Assembly (NCBI RefSeq): GCF_040267705.1 | Contig: NZ_CP158374.1 | Location: forward strand, 2,356,001-2,420,000 | From: Agromyces sp. G08B096 | Lineage (GTDB): Bacteria; Actinomycetota; Actinomycetes; Actinomycetales; Microbacteriaceae | Reading direction: 5' to 3' | Length of the DNA: 64,000 nucleotides | Shown here: piece by piece, positions 54,860-63,960 of the stretch | Numbering within the stretch: the stretch's first letter is position 1 | How the letters are laid out: each line of letters opens with the position of its first letter | Made by a program: the position numbers and the translations under genes | Notes under the pieces: generated by a model | What the model saw: the letters and a program-made list of their open reading frames with translations, nothing else | Database searches by the model: none | What the model was told of the DNA's origin: nothing

Positions 54860-56248
54860 ATGACCCCCGCCCGTCGCCGCGCCCTCACCGGCGCCGTCGC
54901 GACGTTCGCGCTGTTCACCCTCTTCGCCGGCCAGTTCTGGCGCAACCTCCTCGGCTGGTGGGGCTTCGGCGCCGTGGCGCTCCTCGTGCTCTCCGGCATC
55001 GTCTGGCTCGTCGTCACCGCGAAGCCGGCGTGGAACTGGCGGCGGGTGCCGAAATCGACGCTCGCCTTCCTCGGCATCGCGGCGCTCTCCATCGCCTGGT
55101 CCGCGTACCCGGCCTCCTCGGCGCTGGCCGTCGCCTCCACGCTCCTCACCGCGTTCGCCGGGGTCGCGCTCGCGCTGTGCCTGCCATGGGACCGCTTCGT
55201 CGGCGCCCTCGCCGGGGCACTGAAGTGGATCCTCGGCCTGTCGATCGCGTTCGAGCTGTGGGTCGCGATCGTCGTCCGCCGGCCGGTGCTGCCCGTGTTC
55301 CCCGACTTCGATCCCGCGGCCTACGCGGAATCGGGCGAGAAGATCCCCATGGCCTTCTACTGGTCGCGCGCGCTGCTCTTCGACGGCGGGCCCATCGAGG
55401 GCATCGTCGCAAGCCGGAACCTGCTCGCCATGACGGCCCTCCTCGGCGTCATCGTCTTCGGCGCCCTGCTCGCGGCCGGCAGCATCCGCCGCGCGCAGGG
55501 CATCGGCTGGCTCGTCGTCGCCGGTCTCACCCTGGTGCTCACCAGGTCGGCCACGGTCATCCTGGTCGCCGGACTCGTGCTCGCCGCCTGGGGCTTCGCC
55601 GCCTGGGCCAGGCGCGTCGGCCCCGACCGGCGCCGCCCCGTCTATCTCACCGCCGTCCTCGGGCTCGTGGCATCCGGCACCCTGCTCATCGTGTTCTGGG
55701 GGCGTCTGCTGGCGCTGTTCGGCAAGAGCGAGGACGTCACCGGCCGGTTCGACATCTGGAACGCCGTCATCGGCCTCGCGACCGAACGCCCGTGGGCCGG
55801 CTGGGGCTGGATGAGCTACTGGATGCCCTGGGTCGAGCCGTTCAACGACCTCGCCGAACGCAAGGGCGTCGTGTACCTGCAGGCGCACAACGCCTGGCTC
55901 GACGTCTGGGTGCAGCTCGGCGTGATCGGCGTGATCGCGTTCGCCTCCGTCGTGATCGGCGCGCTGTGGCGATCCTGGTTCCTCGCCGTCGACCGCCCGA
56001 TGGATGCCTCGGGCCGCCCCCTGCCGTACTCGGCCGCGTCGCTCGTGCCGCTGCTCGTACTGGTGGCCCTCATCGGACAGAGCCTCGCCGAGAGCCGCCT
56101 CCTCGTCGAAGGCGGATTCGCCGTGCTGCTCGCGATCGCCTGGGCGACGAAGCGACGGCAATGGGCGCCCGAGCCGCTTCCGGCCGCGCCCGCGCGTCCC
56201 CGCCTCGACGACGAGCGGCCGAGCACCGACGTCCAGCCCGCCCGATGA
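54860..56248 (+). CDS. O-antigen ligase/polymerase-like membrane protein (1)
   Basis: 462 residues, around ten membrane segments with a large extracytoplasmic loop (about 145-180) and the Wzy_C/WaaL region (GIVASRNLLAMTALLGV; TGRFDIWNAVIGLATERPWAGWG; QAHNAWLDVWVQLGVIG), whose HN motif is shared by O-antigen ligases. The tail is Pro/Arg-rich and cytoplasmic. It probably polymerises or attaches a polysaccharide. ATGA overlap with a paralogue. Confidence 0.87.
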   Translation: MTPARRRALTGAVATFALFTLFAGQFWRNLLGWWGFGAVALLVLSGIVWLVVTAKPAWNWRRVPKSTLAFLGIAALSIAWSAYPASSALAVASTLLTAFAGVALALCLPWDRFVGALAGALKWILGLSIAFELWVAIVVRRPVLPVFPDFDPAAYAESGEKIPMAFYWSRALLFDGGPIEGIVASRNLLAMTALLGVIVFGALLAAGSIRRAQGIGWLVVAGLTLVLTRSATVILVAGLVLAAWGFAAWARRVGPDRRRPVYLTAVLGLVASGTLLIVFWGRLLALFGKSEDVTGRFDIWNAVIGLATERPWAGWGWMSYWMPWVEPFNDLAERKGVVYLQAHNAWLDVWVQLGVIGVIAFASVVIGALWRSWFLAVDRPMDASGRPLPYSAASLVPLLVLVALIGQSLAESRLLVEGGFAVLLAIAWATKRRQWAPEPLPAAPARPRLDDERPSTDVQPAR

Positions 56249-57555
56249 CCGACGAGCGGCCCGGAGCGCGGATGTGGCAGTCGGCACGCGAAGCCGTCGG
56301 CTCGGCTCGGTTCGCCCAGGCCGTCGCGCTCCTCGCCATCGGCCTCGCCTTCTCGACCCACGCGATCACCGCCCTCATCGGCTGGCCGGGGCTGATCGCC
56401 GCCCTCGCCACGCTCATCGTCCTCGCGGGCTTCTCCCTCGTGGCCCGCTGGCCCGCCGTCGAGTGGTACGGCATCCTGCCCCTCACCATCCTCGTGTTCG
56501 TCGCCTGGTGCGCGGCATCGGTCATCTGGAGCGACACGAGCTGGCTCGTCGCGACCCGCGTCGCCTACCTCATCGCCTTCGGCGTGCTCGGCGTGTACGT
56601 CGCGCTCATGCGCGACACCATCCAGATCGTCCGCGCCTTCGGCGACGTCATGCGGCTGCTGCTCGGCCTCTCCCTCGCCCTCGAGGTGCTCTCCGGCATC
56701 CTCCTCGACCTCCCGATCACGTTCCTCGGCATCCAGGGCGACCTCGCCGAGCTCGGCCCCATCCAGGGTGTCTTCGGCACGCGCAACATGCTGGGCTTCG
56801 TCGCGCTCATCGCCCTGCTCACCTTCATCATCGAGTGGCGCACCAAGATCTCCCGGCGCGGGAAGGCGCTCGCGTCCGTGGTGCTCGCGGGCCTCTGCAT
56901 CATCCTCTCGGGGTCGCCCACCACCTGGGTCGCCCTCGGAGCCGCACTCGTCGCCCTCGCCGCCCTCTACGGCCTGCGCCGCGCCGCCCCCGCCACCCGC
57001 TGGCGCTGGCAGATCGCCCTCATCGCGGGCGGCATCGCCGCGCTCGTCATCGGCTGGCTCCTGCGGATCCGCATCATCGAACTGCTCGACGCCCGCGCCG
57101 AGTTCGACGTGCGCCTCGACCTCTGGCGCGAAGCATCCCGATACCTCGCACTCAACCCGCTCCAGGGCTGGGGCTGGGTCGGCGAATGGCCGGGCCGCGT
57201 CCCGTACCTCTGGATCGAGACCATGACCGGGCGCGACCACGCGTCGGCCCTCAGCGCCTACATCGACGTGTACTTCCAGGTCGGCGTCATCGGCGTGCTG
57301 CTCTTCGTCGCACTCGTCGGCGTCGCCCTCGTGCGCGCCTGGCTGCTCGCGTCGACTCGGAAGAGCCCCGTGTACCTCTGGCCGGCCCTCATGCTCGTCG
57401 TCATCGCCGTGACCTCGTTCGCCGAGAGTTTCGCGATCGTCGAGGGCGGGTGGATGCTGCTCGTGGTGTGCGCGGTGAAGGCCGCGCGGGACATGAGCTG
57501 GCGGGATGCGCTGGCGCCTGCAACTCCCACGCGGCGTCCAAAGAACGCTAGCTGA
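56245..57555 (+). CDS. O-antigen ligase/polymerase-like membrane protein (2)
   Basis: 436 residues, paralogue of the preceding gene with the same arrangement: FGTRNMLGFVALIALLTF, DVRLDLWREASRYLALNPLQGWG, and GRDHASALSAYIDVYFQVGVIG in place of the AHNAW loop motif (HASA instead of HN). The differing motif suggests a distinct acceptor or that one of the two is the polymerase and the other the ligase. Both are expressed together. Confidence 0.87.
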   Translation: MTDERPGARMWQSAREAVGSARFAQAVALLAIGLAFSTHAITALIGWPGLIAALATLIVLAGFSLVARWPAVEWYGILPLTILVFVAWCAASVIWSDTSWLVATRVAYLIAFGVLGVYVALMRDTIQIVRAFGDVMRLLLGLSLALEVLSGILLDLPITFLGIQGDLAELGPIQGVFGTRNMLGFVALIALLTFIIEWRTKISRRGKALASVVLAGLCIILSGSPTTWVALGAALVALAALYGLRRAAPATRWRWQIALIAGGIAALVIGWLLRIRIIELLDARAEFDVRLDLWREASRYLALNPLQGWGWVGEWPGRVPYLWIETMTGRDHASALSAYIDVYFQVGVIGVLLFVALVGVALVRAWLLASTRKSPVYLWPALMLVVIAVTSFAESFAIVEGGWMLLVVCAVKAARDMSWRDALAPATPTRRPKNAS

Positions 57556-57625
57556 AGGAGCGGCCGGCGCATACGGAATCGCCACGGCGGGTGCGCAGCA
57601 TGGGGTCGTAGGCAAAGATGTTGGG

Positions 57626-58354
57626 ATGAGGATGAGCGAGCGCGACGAGGCGGATCCCTATCTCGTCTGGAAGGGTTGGGGCACCGACTTCGCCAAGCTC
57701 AAGCCCGGCGACGTGCAGTACTACGACAGCGAATTGCGCGATGTGATCAACCTGCGCGGCGACCTGCGCGTCCTCGAGGTCGGCTTCGGGAACGGCGCAT
57801 TCCTCGCGTACTGCGCATCGCGGTCCTGGACCGTCACCGGGACCGAGCTCCTCGCGGATCTCGTCGCGATCGCGCGGGAAGCGGGCTTCGACGCCCACCA
57901 TGCCGCGGACCTCGGAGCGCTGCCCGACGCCGCGTTCGACCTCATCGTCGCGTTCGACGTCTTCGAGCACATCCCACCCTCTGAGAGCGTCGGATTCCTG
58001 CGTTCGCTCGCGACGAAGCTGGCTCCTGGAGGGCGCATCGTGCTGCGTTTCCCGAACGTGGACACGTGGATCGGAAATCCGCTGCAGCACGGAGATGTCA
58101 CCCACGTGAACGACATCGGCGTGCTGAAGATGGAGTACTACGCGCGTGAGGCGGCGCTGGAGCTCGCGCGTGTCCGGGGAGTTCGGCGTCGAGGCTTCTC
58201 GACATCCATCATCCACGGACTGCACAAGTACACGGCAGGCGTCGCCATCAAGATCTATGCAGGGGTTGCGAAGGCGCTCTTCTTCCCCGACCTGCGCGTA
58301 GTGCTGTCCACATCGAGCGTCGTCTGCGTCCTCCGGCGCCGTTCTCCCGTCTGA
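57626..58354 (+). CDS. SAM-dependent methyltransferase (class I)
   Basis: 242 residues from ATG 57626 (57632 also possible). SAM-binding motif VLEVGFGNGAFL at 49-60, acidic motif II near 70 (TGTELL), then DLIVAFDVFEHIPPSE and LAPGGRIVLRFPN. The type is common in polysaccharide clusters, where it methylates sugars, lipid carriers or ends chains. Substrate unknown. Confidence 0.87.
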   Translation: MRMSERDEADPYLVWKGWGTDFAKLKPGDVQYYDSELRDVINLRGDLRVLEVGFGNGAFLAYCASRSWTVTGTELLADLVAIAREAGFDAHHAADLGALPDAAFDLIVAFDVFEHIPPSESVGFLRSLATKLAPGGRIVLRFPNVDTWIGNPLQHGDVTHVNDIGVLKMEYYAREAALELARVRGVRRRGFSTSIIHGLHKYTAGVAIKIYAGVAKALFFPDLRVVLSTSSVVCVLRRRSPV

Positions 58355-58395
58355 GCCTGAACATCGCTGGCGCGCCGCTCACGGGCACCGAGCAG

Positions 58396-59535
58396 TTAGC
58401 TCCCAAGGGCGCGGCCCGACACGACCTTCCGGTATGCCTCGACATGGCCATCGACGCAGCGATCCCACGTCAACGACGCGACATGCGCGAGCCCGGCGCG
58501 CTGGAGCTCCTTGGTCTGGTCGATCGCGTCGCCGATTCCGCGCGCGATATCGACCGGGTCATGCGGATCGAAATAGACCGCAGCGGTGCCGCAGACCTCC
58601 GGAATCGAGCCGGCGTTCGACGCCGCCACCGGGCAGCCGGACGCCATCGCCTCGAGCGGCGGGAGACCGAAACCCTCGTAAAGGCTGGGGAACGCGAGCA
58701 CCGACGCATCCTGGTACAGCCTTCGAAGCTCCTCCCCTGAAACCAGCCCGCGAACGTCCACCCAGTCCGGGAAGTCCCCAAGCCGCTCGAGATCGCCTCC
58801 GGTGAGCACGAGGCGGAGGCCGGGACGATCGCGCCGCAGGAGTTCGATGGCTTCCACGAGACGAACGTGGTTCTTGTGCGGCCAGCCCCGTGCCGGGTAA
58901 AGGACGAAGGCCGCCCGCTCGCCGAGGTTCGGCTGGTACGACGACGTGTCGACCCCGAGCGGCACGACCTGGACACGCGCCGTGTCGACACCCAGGTGCC
59001 GGACGATGCCCGCCTTCGCGAACTCGCTGATCGTGATGACGAGGTCGGCCCGTCGTGCCGGTCGATCGTATGCGAATACTCGGAACAGCCGCTCGAGCGG
59101 GCTGAACAGCCGGGGCAGTTCCTTGTGCTGGACATCGTGCACCGTGATCACTGTCGCCTGGTTTCGACGCGCGCGGGGTGCTGCGACGGTGAACGGGTAG
59201 TGAATGACTGCAGCATCGGCCAAGGCGGCGCGCACGCGGCGTCCGAGGAGGACGGAGGACGCGATCGCGCGCAGACGTCCGATCGTCGACGGACGGGCGA
59301 CGATGCCTCGGACCGACACGGCACCTTCGACAGCCACGTTCTCCGGTGTCGCAGCCCGAAGGGCCACGTCATCTCGACGGGCGAGACCGGCCACGAGCGC
59401 TCGGGCATACGTTTCGCTGCCTCCCATGCCGCCGGCGACCATCGTCATCAGAGACACGCCGACATCGACCGGCACGCGCGCGTCGCTGCCATGCAGCGGG
59501 CGCACGGACAACCCGTCACCTGAACGTGGCCTCAT
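58396..59535 (-). CDS. Glycosyltransferase family 1/4
   Basis: 379 residues, GGAGAAGG before ATG 59535. GT-B fold: N-terminal MVAGGMGGSETYARALVAGL, the acceptor-side TVHDVQHKELPRLFSPLERL, donor-side YPARGWPHKNHVRLVEA and the E-x7-E loop (EGFGLPPLEAMASGCPVAAS). Likely adds a mannose/rhamnose-type sugar to the growing surface polysaccharide. Minus strand, co-directional with the next glycosyltransferase. Confidence 0.93.
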   Translation of the reverse strand: MRPRSGDGLSVRPLHGSDARVPVDVGVSLMTMVAGGMGGSETYARALVAGLARRDDVALRAATPENVAVEGAVSVRGIVARPSTIGRLRAIASSVLLGRRVRAALADAAVIHYPFTVAAPRARRNQATVITVHDVQHKELPRLFSPLERLFRVFAYDRPARRADLVITISEFAKAGIVRHLGVDTARVQVVPLGVDTSSYQPNLGERAAFVLYPARGWPHKNHVRLVEAIELLRRDRPGLRLVLTGGDLERLGDFPDWVDVRGLVSGEELRRLYQDASVLAFPSLYEGFGLPPLEAMASGCPVAASNAGSIPEVCGTAAVYFDPHDPVDIARGIGDAIDQTKELQRAGLAHVASLTWDRCVDGHVEAYRKVVSGRALGS

Positions 59536-59572
59536 CGTGCCCTTCTCCCATCGGTCGTGGTGGCCATGCGGT

Positions 59573-60574
59573 TCAACGCGGCTGAACCAGATCGCGCAAG
59601 ACATCCTGCGGGCCGTTGCCGTAAGCGCTGTAACGGCCCGTCCGCTGTTCCCGGAGCACGGGCAGCACTCGCCGAAGCCGTGGCGCCGGCAGCGTGCTGC
59701 GGACCTGCTCATGGCCGAGTTTGTCGATCGCCGCTGCGATGAAGGCCTCGTCACCTGAAGCAATCTCGGGGGCGCGCGCAGCGAGCGCGCCAGCACGAGC
59801 GAGCAGGCGGGCATTGCGTGGTGTCCGCGGGGTTCGCAGCCTCGACATCCGGTCGCGGAGGCTCGCGCGCGAGACGCCGATCTGGTTGGCGTCGTGCTGC
59901 CGATACCCGATCAACGCGTCGGGGAGGACGACCATACGCCCGGACGCCGCGGCGACGATGGCCAACCACTCGTCGTGAACCCACGAGACTGGAAACGGCG
60001 TCGCCCGCTCGACCAGCTGCCGTCGGACGACCATCGTCGCCCCGGTCACGAGGTTTCGGCGCAGGAGCTCCCGGGCCGCGGAGTCCGCACCTAGACGGGC
60101 CAGCGTGCGCTCGTCGACGCCGAGCGTCTCGAGGAGCCGCCTGCCGAGCGGGGCGTCATCCGCGCCGATGAGTTCGGCGTCCGAGGCCACGAGAAGAACG
60201 TCGGGCCGTTCTCGGAACACCTGAACCGCGCGCTCGACGCGGTCCGGCCTCCAGATGTCGTCCTGGTCGCTCAATGCAATGAGGTCCCCCGTTGCAGCGC
60301 GCATCCCCCGCTCGAAGTTGCGGGTGACGCCGAGTGCGATCGGATTCGTGAGCACCACGAGGTCGAGCTGGTGCGTAGGGTCCCGGTACGACTCGATCGT
60401 CGCTCGCGCGAGTTCGATGGTGCCGTCCGTCGAGGCATCGTCCGAGAGGACGACTTCATCGATCGGCCGCTGCTGCCGCAGGATGCTCCGGAGTTGGGAC
60501 TCCAGGAAGCGGGTGCCGTTGTGCGTGGCCACGACGACGGAGACGCGCAGCGCGCGGTCGCGTACGTCGCCCAC
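59573..60574 (-). CDS. Glycosyltransferase family 2 (rhamnosyltransferase-like)
   Basis: 333 residues. GTG 60574 preferred because GAGAGGAG stands five bases before it; an upstream GTG at 60616 adds 14 residues without a ribosome site. GT-A fold: VSVVVATHNGTRFL, EVVLSDDASTDGT, metal motif IALSDQDDIWRPDR. Resembles rhamnosyl- and other dTDP-sugar transferases. It reads away from the divergent GT2 gene at 60711. Confidence 0.9.
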   Translation of the reverse strand: MGDVRDRALRVSVVVATHNGTRFLESQLRSILRQQRPIDEVVLSDDASTDGTIELARATIESYRDPTHQLDLVVLTNPIALGVTRNFERGMRAATGDLIALSDQDDIWRPDRVERAVQVFRERPDVLLVASDAELIGADDAPLGRRLLETLGVDERTLARLGADSAARELLRRNLVTGATMVVRRQLVERATPFPVSWVHDEWLAIVAAASGRMVVLPDALIGYRQHDANQIGVSRASLRDRMSRLRTPRTPRNARLLARAGALAARAPEIASGDEAFIAAAIDKLGHEQVRSTLPAPRLRRVLPVLREQRTGRYSAYGNGPQDVLRDLVQPR

Positions 60575-60710
60575 ACGGCTCCTCTCGCTCGACGGCCCGG
60601 CACCCGGTTCGAACACACGGTTCGCTCAATGCTACAAGCGGGCGCTCCACCTCGGCCGCCGTGCAATTCCGCGTTCGAGGGCCCGGACCGTCGTGTGTCA
60701 GCATGGATGA

Positions 60711-61595
60711 ATGCGCCTCGACATCTTCATGCCGTTCTACGGGCGGTTCGACCATCTCCGGGAGGCCGTGCTCAGCGTGACCGCGCAGGACGACCCGGAG
60801 TGGCGCCTCGTCGTCGTCGACGATGTCTACCCTGACACGGCACCGGGCGAATGGGTCCGATCTCTGGGTGACCCCCGCATCGAGTACATCCGGAACGAGG
60901 TCAACCTCCGTCCGAGCCGGAACTACCGCAAGTGCGTGTCGCTCGCGGAGAGCGAGTTCGCGACCATCATGGGCTGCGACGATGTGATGCTTCCTGGATA
61001 TGTGCGCAGGGTGAAGCAGCTCATCGCCGAGTTCCCGGACGCCTCGATCATCCAGCCCGGAGTGACCGTGATCGACGAGCACAGCCGGCCGGTGAGGCCG
61101 CTCGCAGACCGGGTGAAGCGGCTCTACCGGTTCTCGGGGCATGGCGCGCGCGCGTACAGAGGCCAGCAGCTCGCGACGAGCCTGCTCCGCGGAAACTGGA
61201 CCTACTTCCCCTCGCTGTGCTGGCGCGTCTCTGAACTGCGGCGCCACGAGTTCCGGCTCGATCTCGACGTGGTGCAGGATCTGGCGATGCTGATGGACAT
61301 CACCCTCGCCGGCGGGACGCTCGTACTCGACGACGTCGAGTGCTTCGCCTACCGTCGTCACTCCACGAGTGTGTCGGCCGTCACCGGCCCGGACGGCTCC
61401 AAGTTCCTGCAGGAGCTGACGCTGTTCCGGGAAATGGCCGATCGGTGCGCTTCGGCCGGCTGGACGCGGGCAGCCCTTGCCGCTCGGTGGCACTTCTCGT
61501 CCCGGTTGAACGCGCTCACCGAGCTTCCGTCGGCGCTGAGGACCCGAAACGAGGCGGGTCGCCGGAACCTCACGAGGCACGTCTTCGGCCGCTGA
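60711..61595 (+). CDS. Glycosyltransferase family 2
   Basis: 294 residues. N-terminal RLDIFMPFYGRFDHLREAVLSV, WRLVVVDDVYPDTAPG and metal-site region ATIMGCDDVMLPGYV. The C-terminal part (about 170-294) is helical. It differs clearly from the divergent GT2, so it probably adds another sugar. Gene order with the following GT2 and DUF2304 suggests one transcript. Confidence 0.88.
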   Translation: MRLDIFMPFYGRFDHLREAVLSVTAQDDPEWRLVVVDDVYPDTAPGEWVRSLGDPRIEYIRNEVNLRPSRNYRKCVSLAESEFATIMGCDDVMLPGYVRRVKQLIAEFPDASIIQPGVTVIDEHSRPVRPLADRVKRLYRFSGHGARAYRGQQLATSLLRGNWTYFPSLCWRVSELRRHEFRLDLDVVQDLAMLMDITLAGGTLVLDDVECFAYRRHSTSVSAVTGPDGSKFLQELTLFREMADRCASAGWTRAALAARWHFSSRLNALTELPSALRTRNEAGRRNLTRHVFGR

Positions 61596-61623
61596 GCGAC
61601 GCTGTGCCTTCCGGTCCGATTGA

Positions 61624-61629
61624 TAGGAT
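61624..61629 (+). promoter_or_regulatory. -10 box TAGGAT for leaderless GT2 gene
   Basis: TAGGAT followed by CTCCAC and ATG 61636 (6 bases), with no ribosome site in between. Confidence 0.55.
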
Positions 61630-61635
61630 CTCCAC

Positions 61636-62373
61636 ATGACCTCCCGCCTCGAGCACACGCTGATCGTGCTGCCCGCGCTGAATGAGCAGGAGGCGATCGC
61701 CGGTGTCATCGCCGAGGTCCACGCGGCCATCCCCGAGGCGAGCGTCGTGGTCGTCGACGACGGTTCGAGCGACCGCACTGCGGAGGTCGCGGCCTCGGCT
61801 GGAGCGACCGTGCTCGCGCTCCCCTTCAACCTCGGCGTCGGGGGCGCGATGCGTCTCGGCTTCAAGTACGCGCTGGAGCACGGCTTCTCCTACGTCGTCC
61901 AGGTCGATTCGGACGGCCAGCACGATCCCGCCGCGGTCCCCGAGCTACTCGAGGCGCTCGACTCCGCCGATGTCGTCCTCGGCGCCCGCTTCGCCGGCGA
62001 GGGCGCGTACGAGGCACGCGGACCTCGACGGTGGGCCATGCGAGTCCTCGCCCTCAGCCTGAGCCGGCTGGCCGGAACGAAGCTCACGGATACCACCTCC
62101 GGTTTCCGCGCGACCGGACCTCGCGCTCTCGAACTCTTCGCACGCACCTACCCTGCCGAGTATCTCGGCGACACCGTCGAGTCATTGGTCATCGCACTCC
62201 GAGCTGGCTGCACCGTTCGTCAGGTGGCGGTCTCGATGCGCACCCGGGCCGGCGGAGTCCCCTCGCACAATCCACTCAAAGCGGCGATCTATCTAGGTCG
62301 AGCGGGGATGGCCTTGCTCGTTGCCTTGTTGCGCCCGCGGGAGACTCTGCGACAGGAACTGGCAACCGCATGA
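61636..62373 (+). CDS. Glycosyltransferase family 2 (polyprenyl-phosphate sugar type)
   Basis: 245 residues. HTLIVLPALNEQEAI, VVVVDDGSSDRTAEVA, metal motif VVQVDSDGQHDP; a DPM1/GtrB-like group that loads sugars onto polyprenyl phosphate. One hydrophobic C-terminal segment (about 217-232). ATGA overlap with the DUF2304 gene, a common pairing. Confidence 0.92.
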   Translation: MTSRLEHTLIVLPALNEQEAIAGVIAEVHAAIPEASVVVVDDGSSDRTAEVAASAGATVLALPFNLGVGGAMRLGFKYALEHGFSYVVQVDSDGQHDPAAVPELLEALDSADVVLGARFAGEGAYEARGPRRWAMRVLALSLSRLAGTKLTDTTSGFRATGPRALELFARTYPAEYLGDTVESLVIALRAGCTVRQVAVSMRTRAGGVPSHNPLKAAIYLGRAGMALLVALLRPRETLRQELATA

Positions 62374-62738
62374 GCGTCACCACCTATGTCCTCGGCATCG
62401 CGGCAGCCATCGCCACCCTTGTCGTGGTCATCGAGCTGCTTCGCCGCCGGCGACTACGCGAACGTCACGCGGTCTGGTGGCTGCTCGCGGGATTCCTCGC
62501 ACTCATCATCGGGATCTTCCCCCAGGTGCTCGTGTGGGCAGCGGGAGTCGTGGGCATCGAGATCCCGACCAACCTCATCTTCTTCGTCAGCCTCGTTCTG
62601 CTGTTCCTCGTCTGCATCCAGCATTCTTCCGAGCTGACCCGCCTGGAGGACAAGGTGCGCATTCTCGCAGAGGAGCAGGCCCTCGCCCGCCAACGGATCA
62701 GCGACCTGGAGGCGGCGCCCAGCGACGACGCGCACTGA
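62370..62738 (+). CDS. DUF2304 domain membrane protein
   Basis: 122 residues with three membrane segments (about 5-22, 36-58, 66-84) and a cytoplasmic coiled-coil tail (HSSELTRLEDKVRILAEEQALARQRI). DUF2304 proteins accompany polyprenyl-phosphate glycosyltransferases, probably as partners or flippase-like helpers. Its last 41 bases overlap the end of the opposing flippase gene. Confidence 0.88.
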   Translation: MSVTTYVLGIAAAIATLVVVIELLRRRRLRERHAVWWLLAGFLALIIGIFPQVLVWAAGVVGIEIPTNLIFFVSLVLLFLVCIQHSSELTRLEDKVRILAEEQALARQRISDLEAAPSDDAH

Positions 62739-63954
62739 GCCCGATCGTCTGTACGAGCAGCCCCGCGATGGGGCCGAACCAGAGCGCGAGGATCGCTCGC
62801 TCGACGAGCGGCAGCGGGAGCAGCAGTAGCCCGACGGTGGCGACCGCGGCGACGACCCAGCCGGCCGTGAACAACGAGTGGCGGTTGCGCGCGAGGACGA
62901 GCGGTCCAGTCACGCACAACGCCCCGATCGCCGCCGACGAGCCGATGACGCCCGCGAGAATGAACCCGGGAAGCGCGAACTCGGGTCCGAACGCGACGAG
63001 CATCAGCTGCTCGCCCCAGATCCACGCGACGCCGGCGGCCATCCCGCTGAATACGGCCACGATGCCCACGAGACGCGCCGCGTCCCGGAAAGCGTTCCGT
63101 GCGGAGGTCTTGAAGCGAACCACCAGATAGCTCTGCAGGGCGAGCACGACGACGACGATGGGGGCACGGGTGAGATTGATCGCGAACACCAGCGGCGCGA
63201 ACTCCGTGGCATCGGCACCGCCGGTCGTCGCCCCGAGCAGGAGTGGGAAACCACTGATGAGCACACCCGTCGATGCTGCACCGATCACGGTTCGAAGGGA
63301 GTTTCCGATCAACCGCGATGCATCGACGTCCAACTCGAAGCGCCGACGCACCCCTCGGGCGGCGAACGGCCAGACGAGAAGCGGTGCCATGAGGAACGGG
63401 ATGACGACCGCCCAGGCGACGACGACGACGTCTCCGCTGATGAGCATCGACGCACCGGCGAGCACGAGCCGCAGAACGCCATCGACGATGACCATCGCCG
63501 CGATCGGGCGCCACAACTGCAGTCCGTACAAGATGCCGGCGACGACGGTCACGATGACATACGAGGCGACGCCGAACGAGAGCGGCCAGATCAGCGAAGT
63601 CCAGTCTGCGCCGAACACCGATGGCGACCAGACCGGTGAGCTGCCGAGCACGAGCACCGCGACGGTGGCCGCCGCCGTGGCAGCGAATCCGATGGCGAGT
63701 CTGCTCGAGCGCCTCGTCGCGTCTCCACCCGGGGAATCGCTCCGGTGTGCGCTGCGGGTCACCTCTTGCTGAATGCCCGATGCGCCGCTCACCCAGAGGT
63801 ACAGCGCCGACCAGAAGACGGCGAAGACGGCATAGGTGGATGCGCCGAGCGCCGGCCCCGAGAAGGCGGACAGGAGGTATCCCGCGCCTCCACCGACTGC
63901 GGTACCGATGAGGACCCAGCCAGCACCGCCGAGTGCGCTTCCGGCTCTAGCCAC
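62698..63954 (-). CDS. Polysaccharide flippase (MATE/Wzx-like)
   Basis: 418 residues, GTG start at 63954. Twelve or so membrane segments with short basic loops; N-terminal GGAGWVLIGTAVGGGAGYLLSAF, no soluble domain. Belongs to the oligosaccharide flippase/MATE-type superfamily that moves lipid-linked sugars across the membrane. The C-terminal end overlaps DUF2304 coding by 41 bases. It lies 6 bp from the partial gene upstream, so they are likely co-transcribed. Confidence 0.85.
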   Translation of the reverse strand: MARAGSALGGAGWVLIGTAVGGGAGYLLSAFSGPALGASTYAVFAVFWSALYLWVSGASGIQQEVTRSAHRSDSPGGDATRRSSRLAIGFAATAAATVAVLVLGSSPVWSPSVFGADWTSLIWPLSFGVASYVIVTVVAGILYGLQLWRPIAAMVIVDGVLRLVLAGASMLISGDVVVVAWAVVIPFLMAPLLVWPFAARGVRRRFELDVDASRLIGNSLRTVIGAASTGVLISGFPLLLGATTGGADATEFAPLVFAINLTRAPIVVVVLALQSYLVVRFKTSARNAFRDAARLVGIVAVFSGMAAGVAWIWGEQLMLVAFGPEFALPGFILAGVIGSSAAIGALCVTGPLVLARNRHSLFTAGWVVAAVATVGLLLLPLPLVERAILALWFGPIAGLLVQTIGLSARRRWAPPPGR

Positions 63955-63960
63955 CGAAGG

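Noticed and set aside
53261-56287. A 1008-codon minus-strand open frame
   Set aside because: Antisense shadow of the acyl-CoA dehydrogenase and first O-antigen ligase gene; composition is low-complexity Asp/Gly/Arg/Glu.
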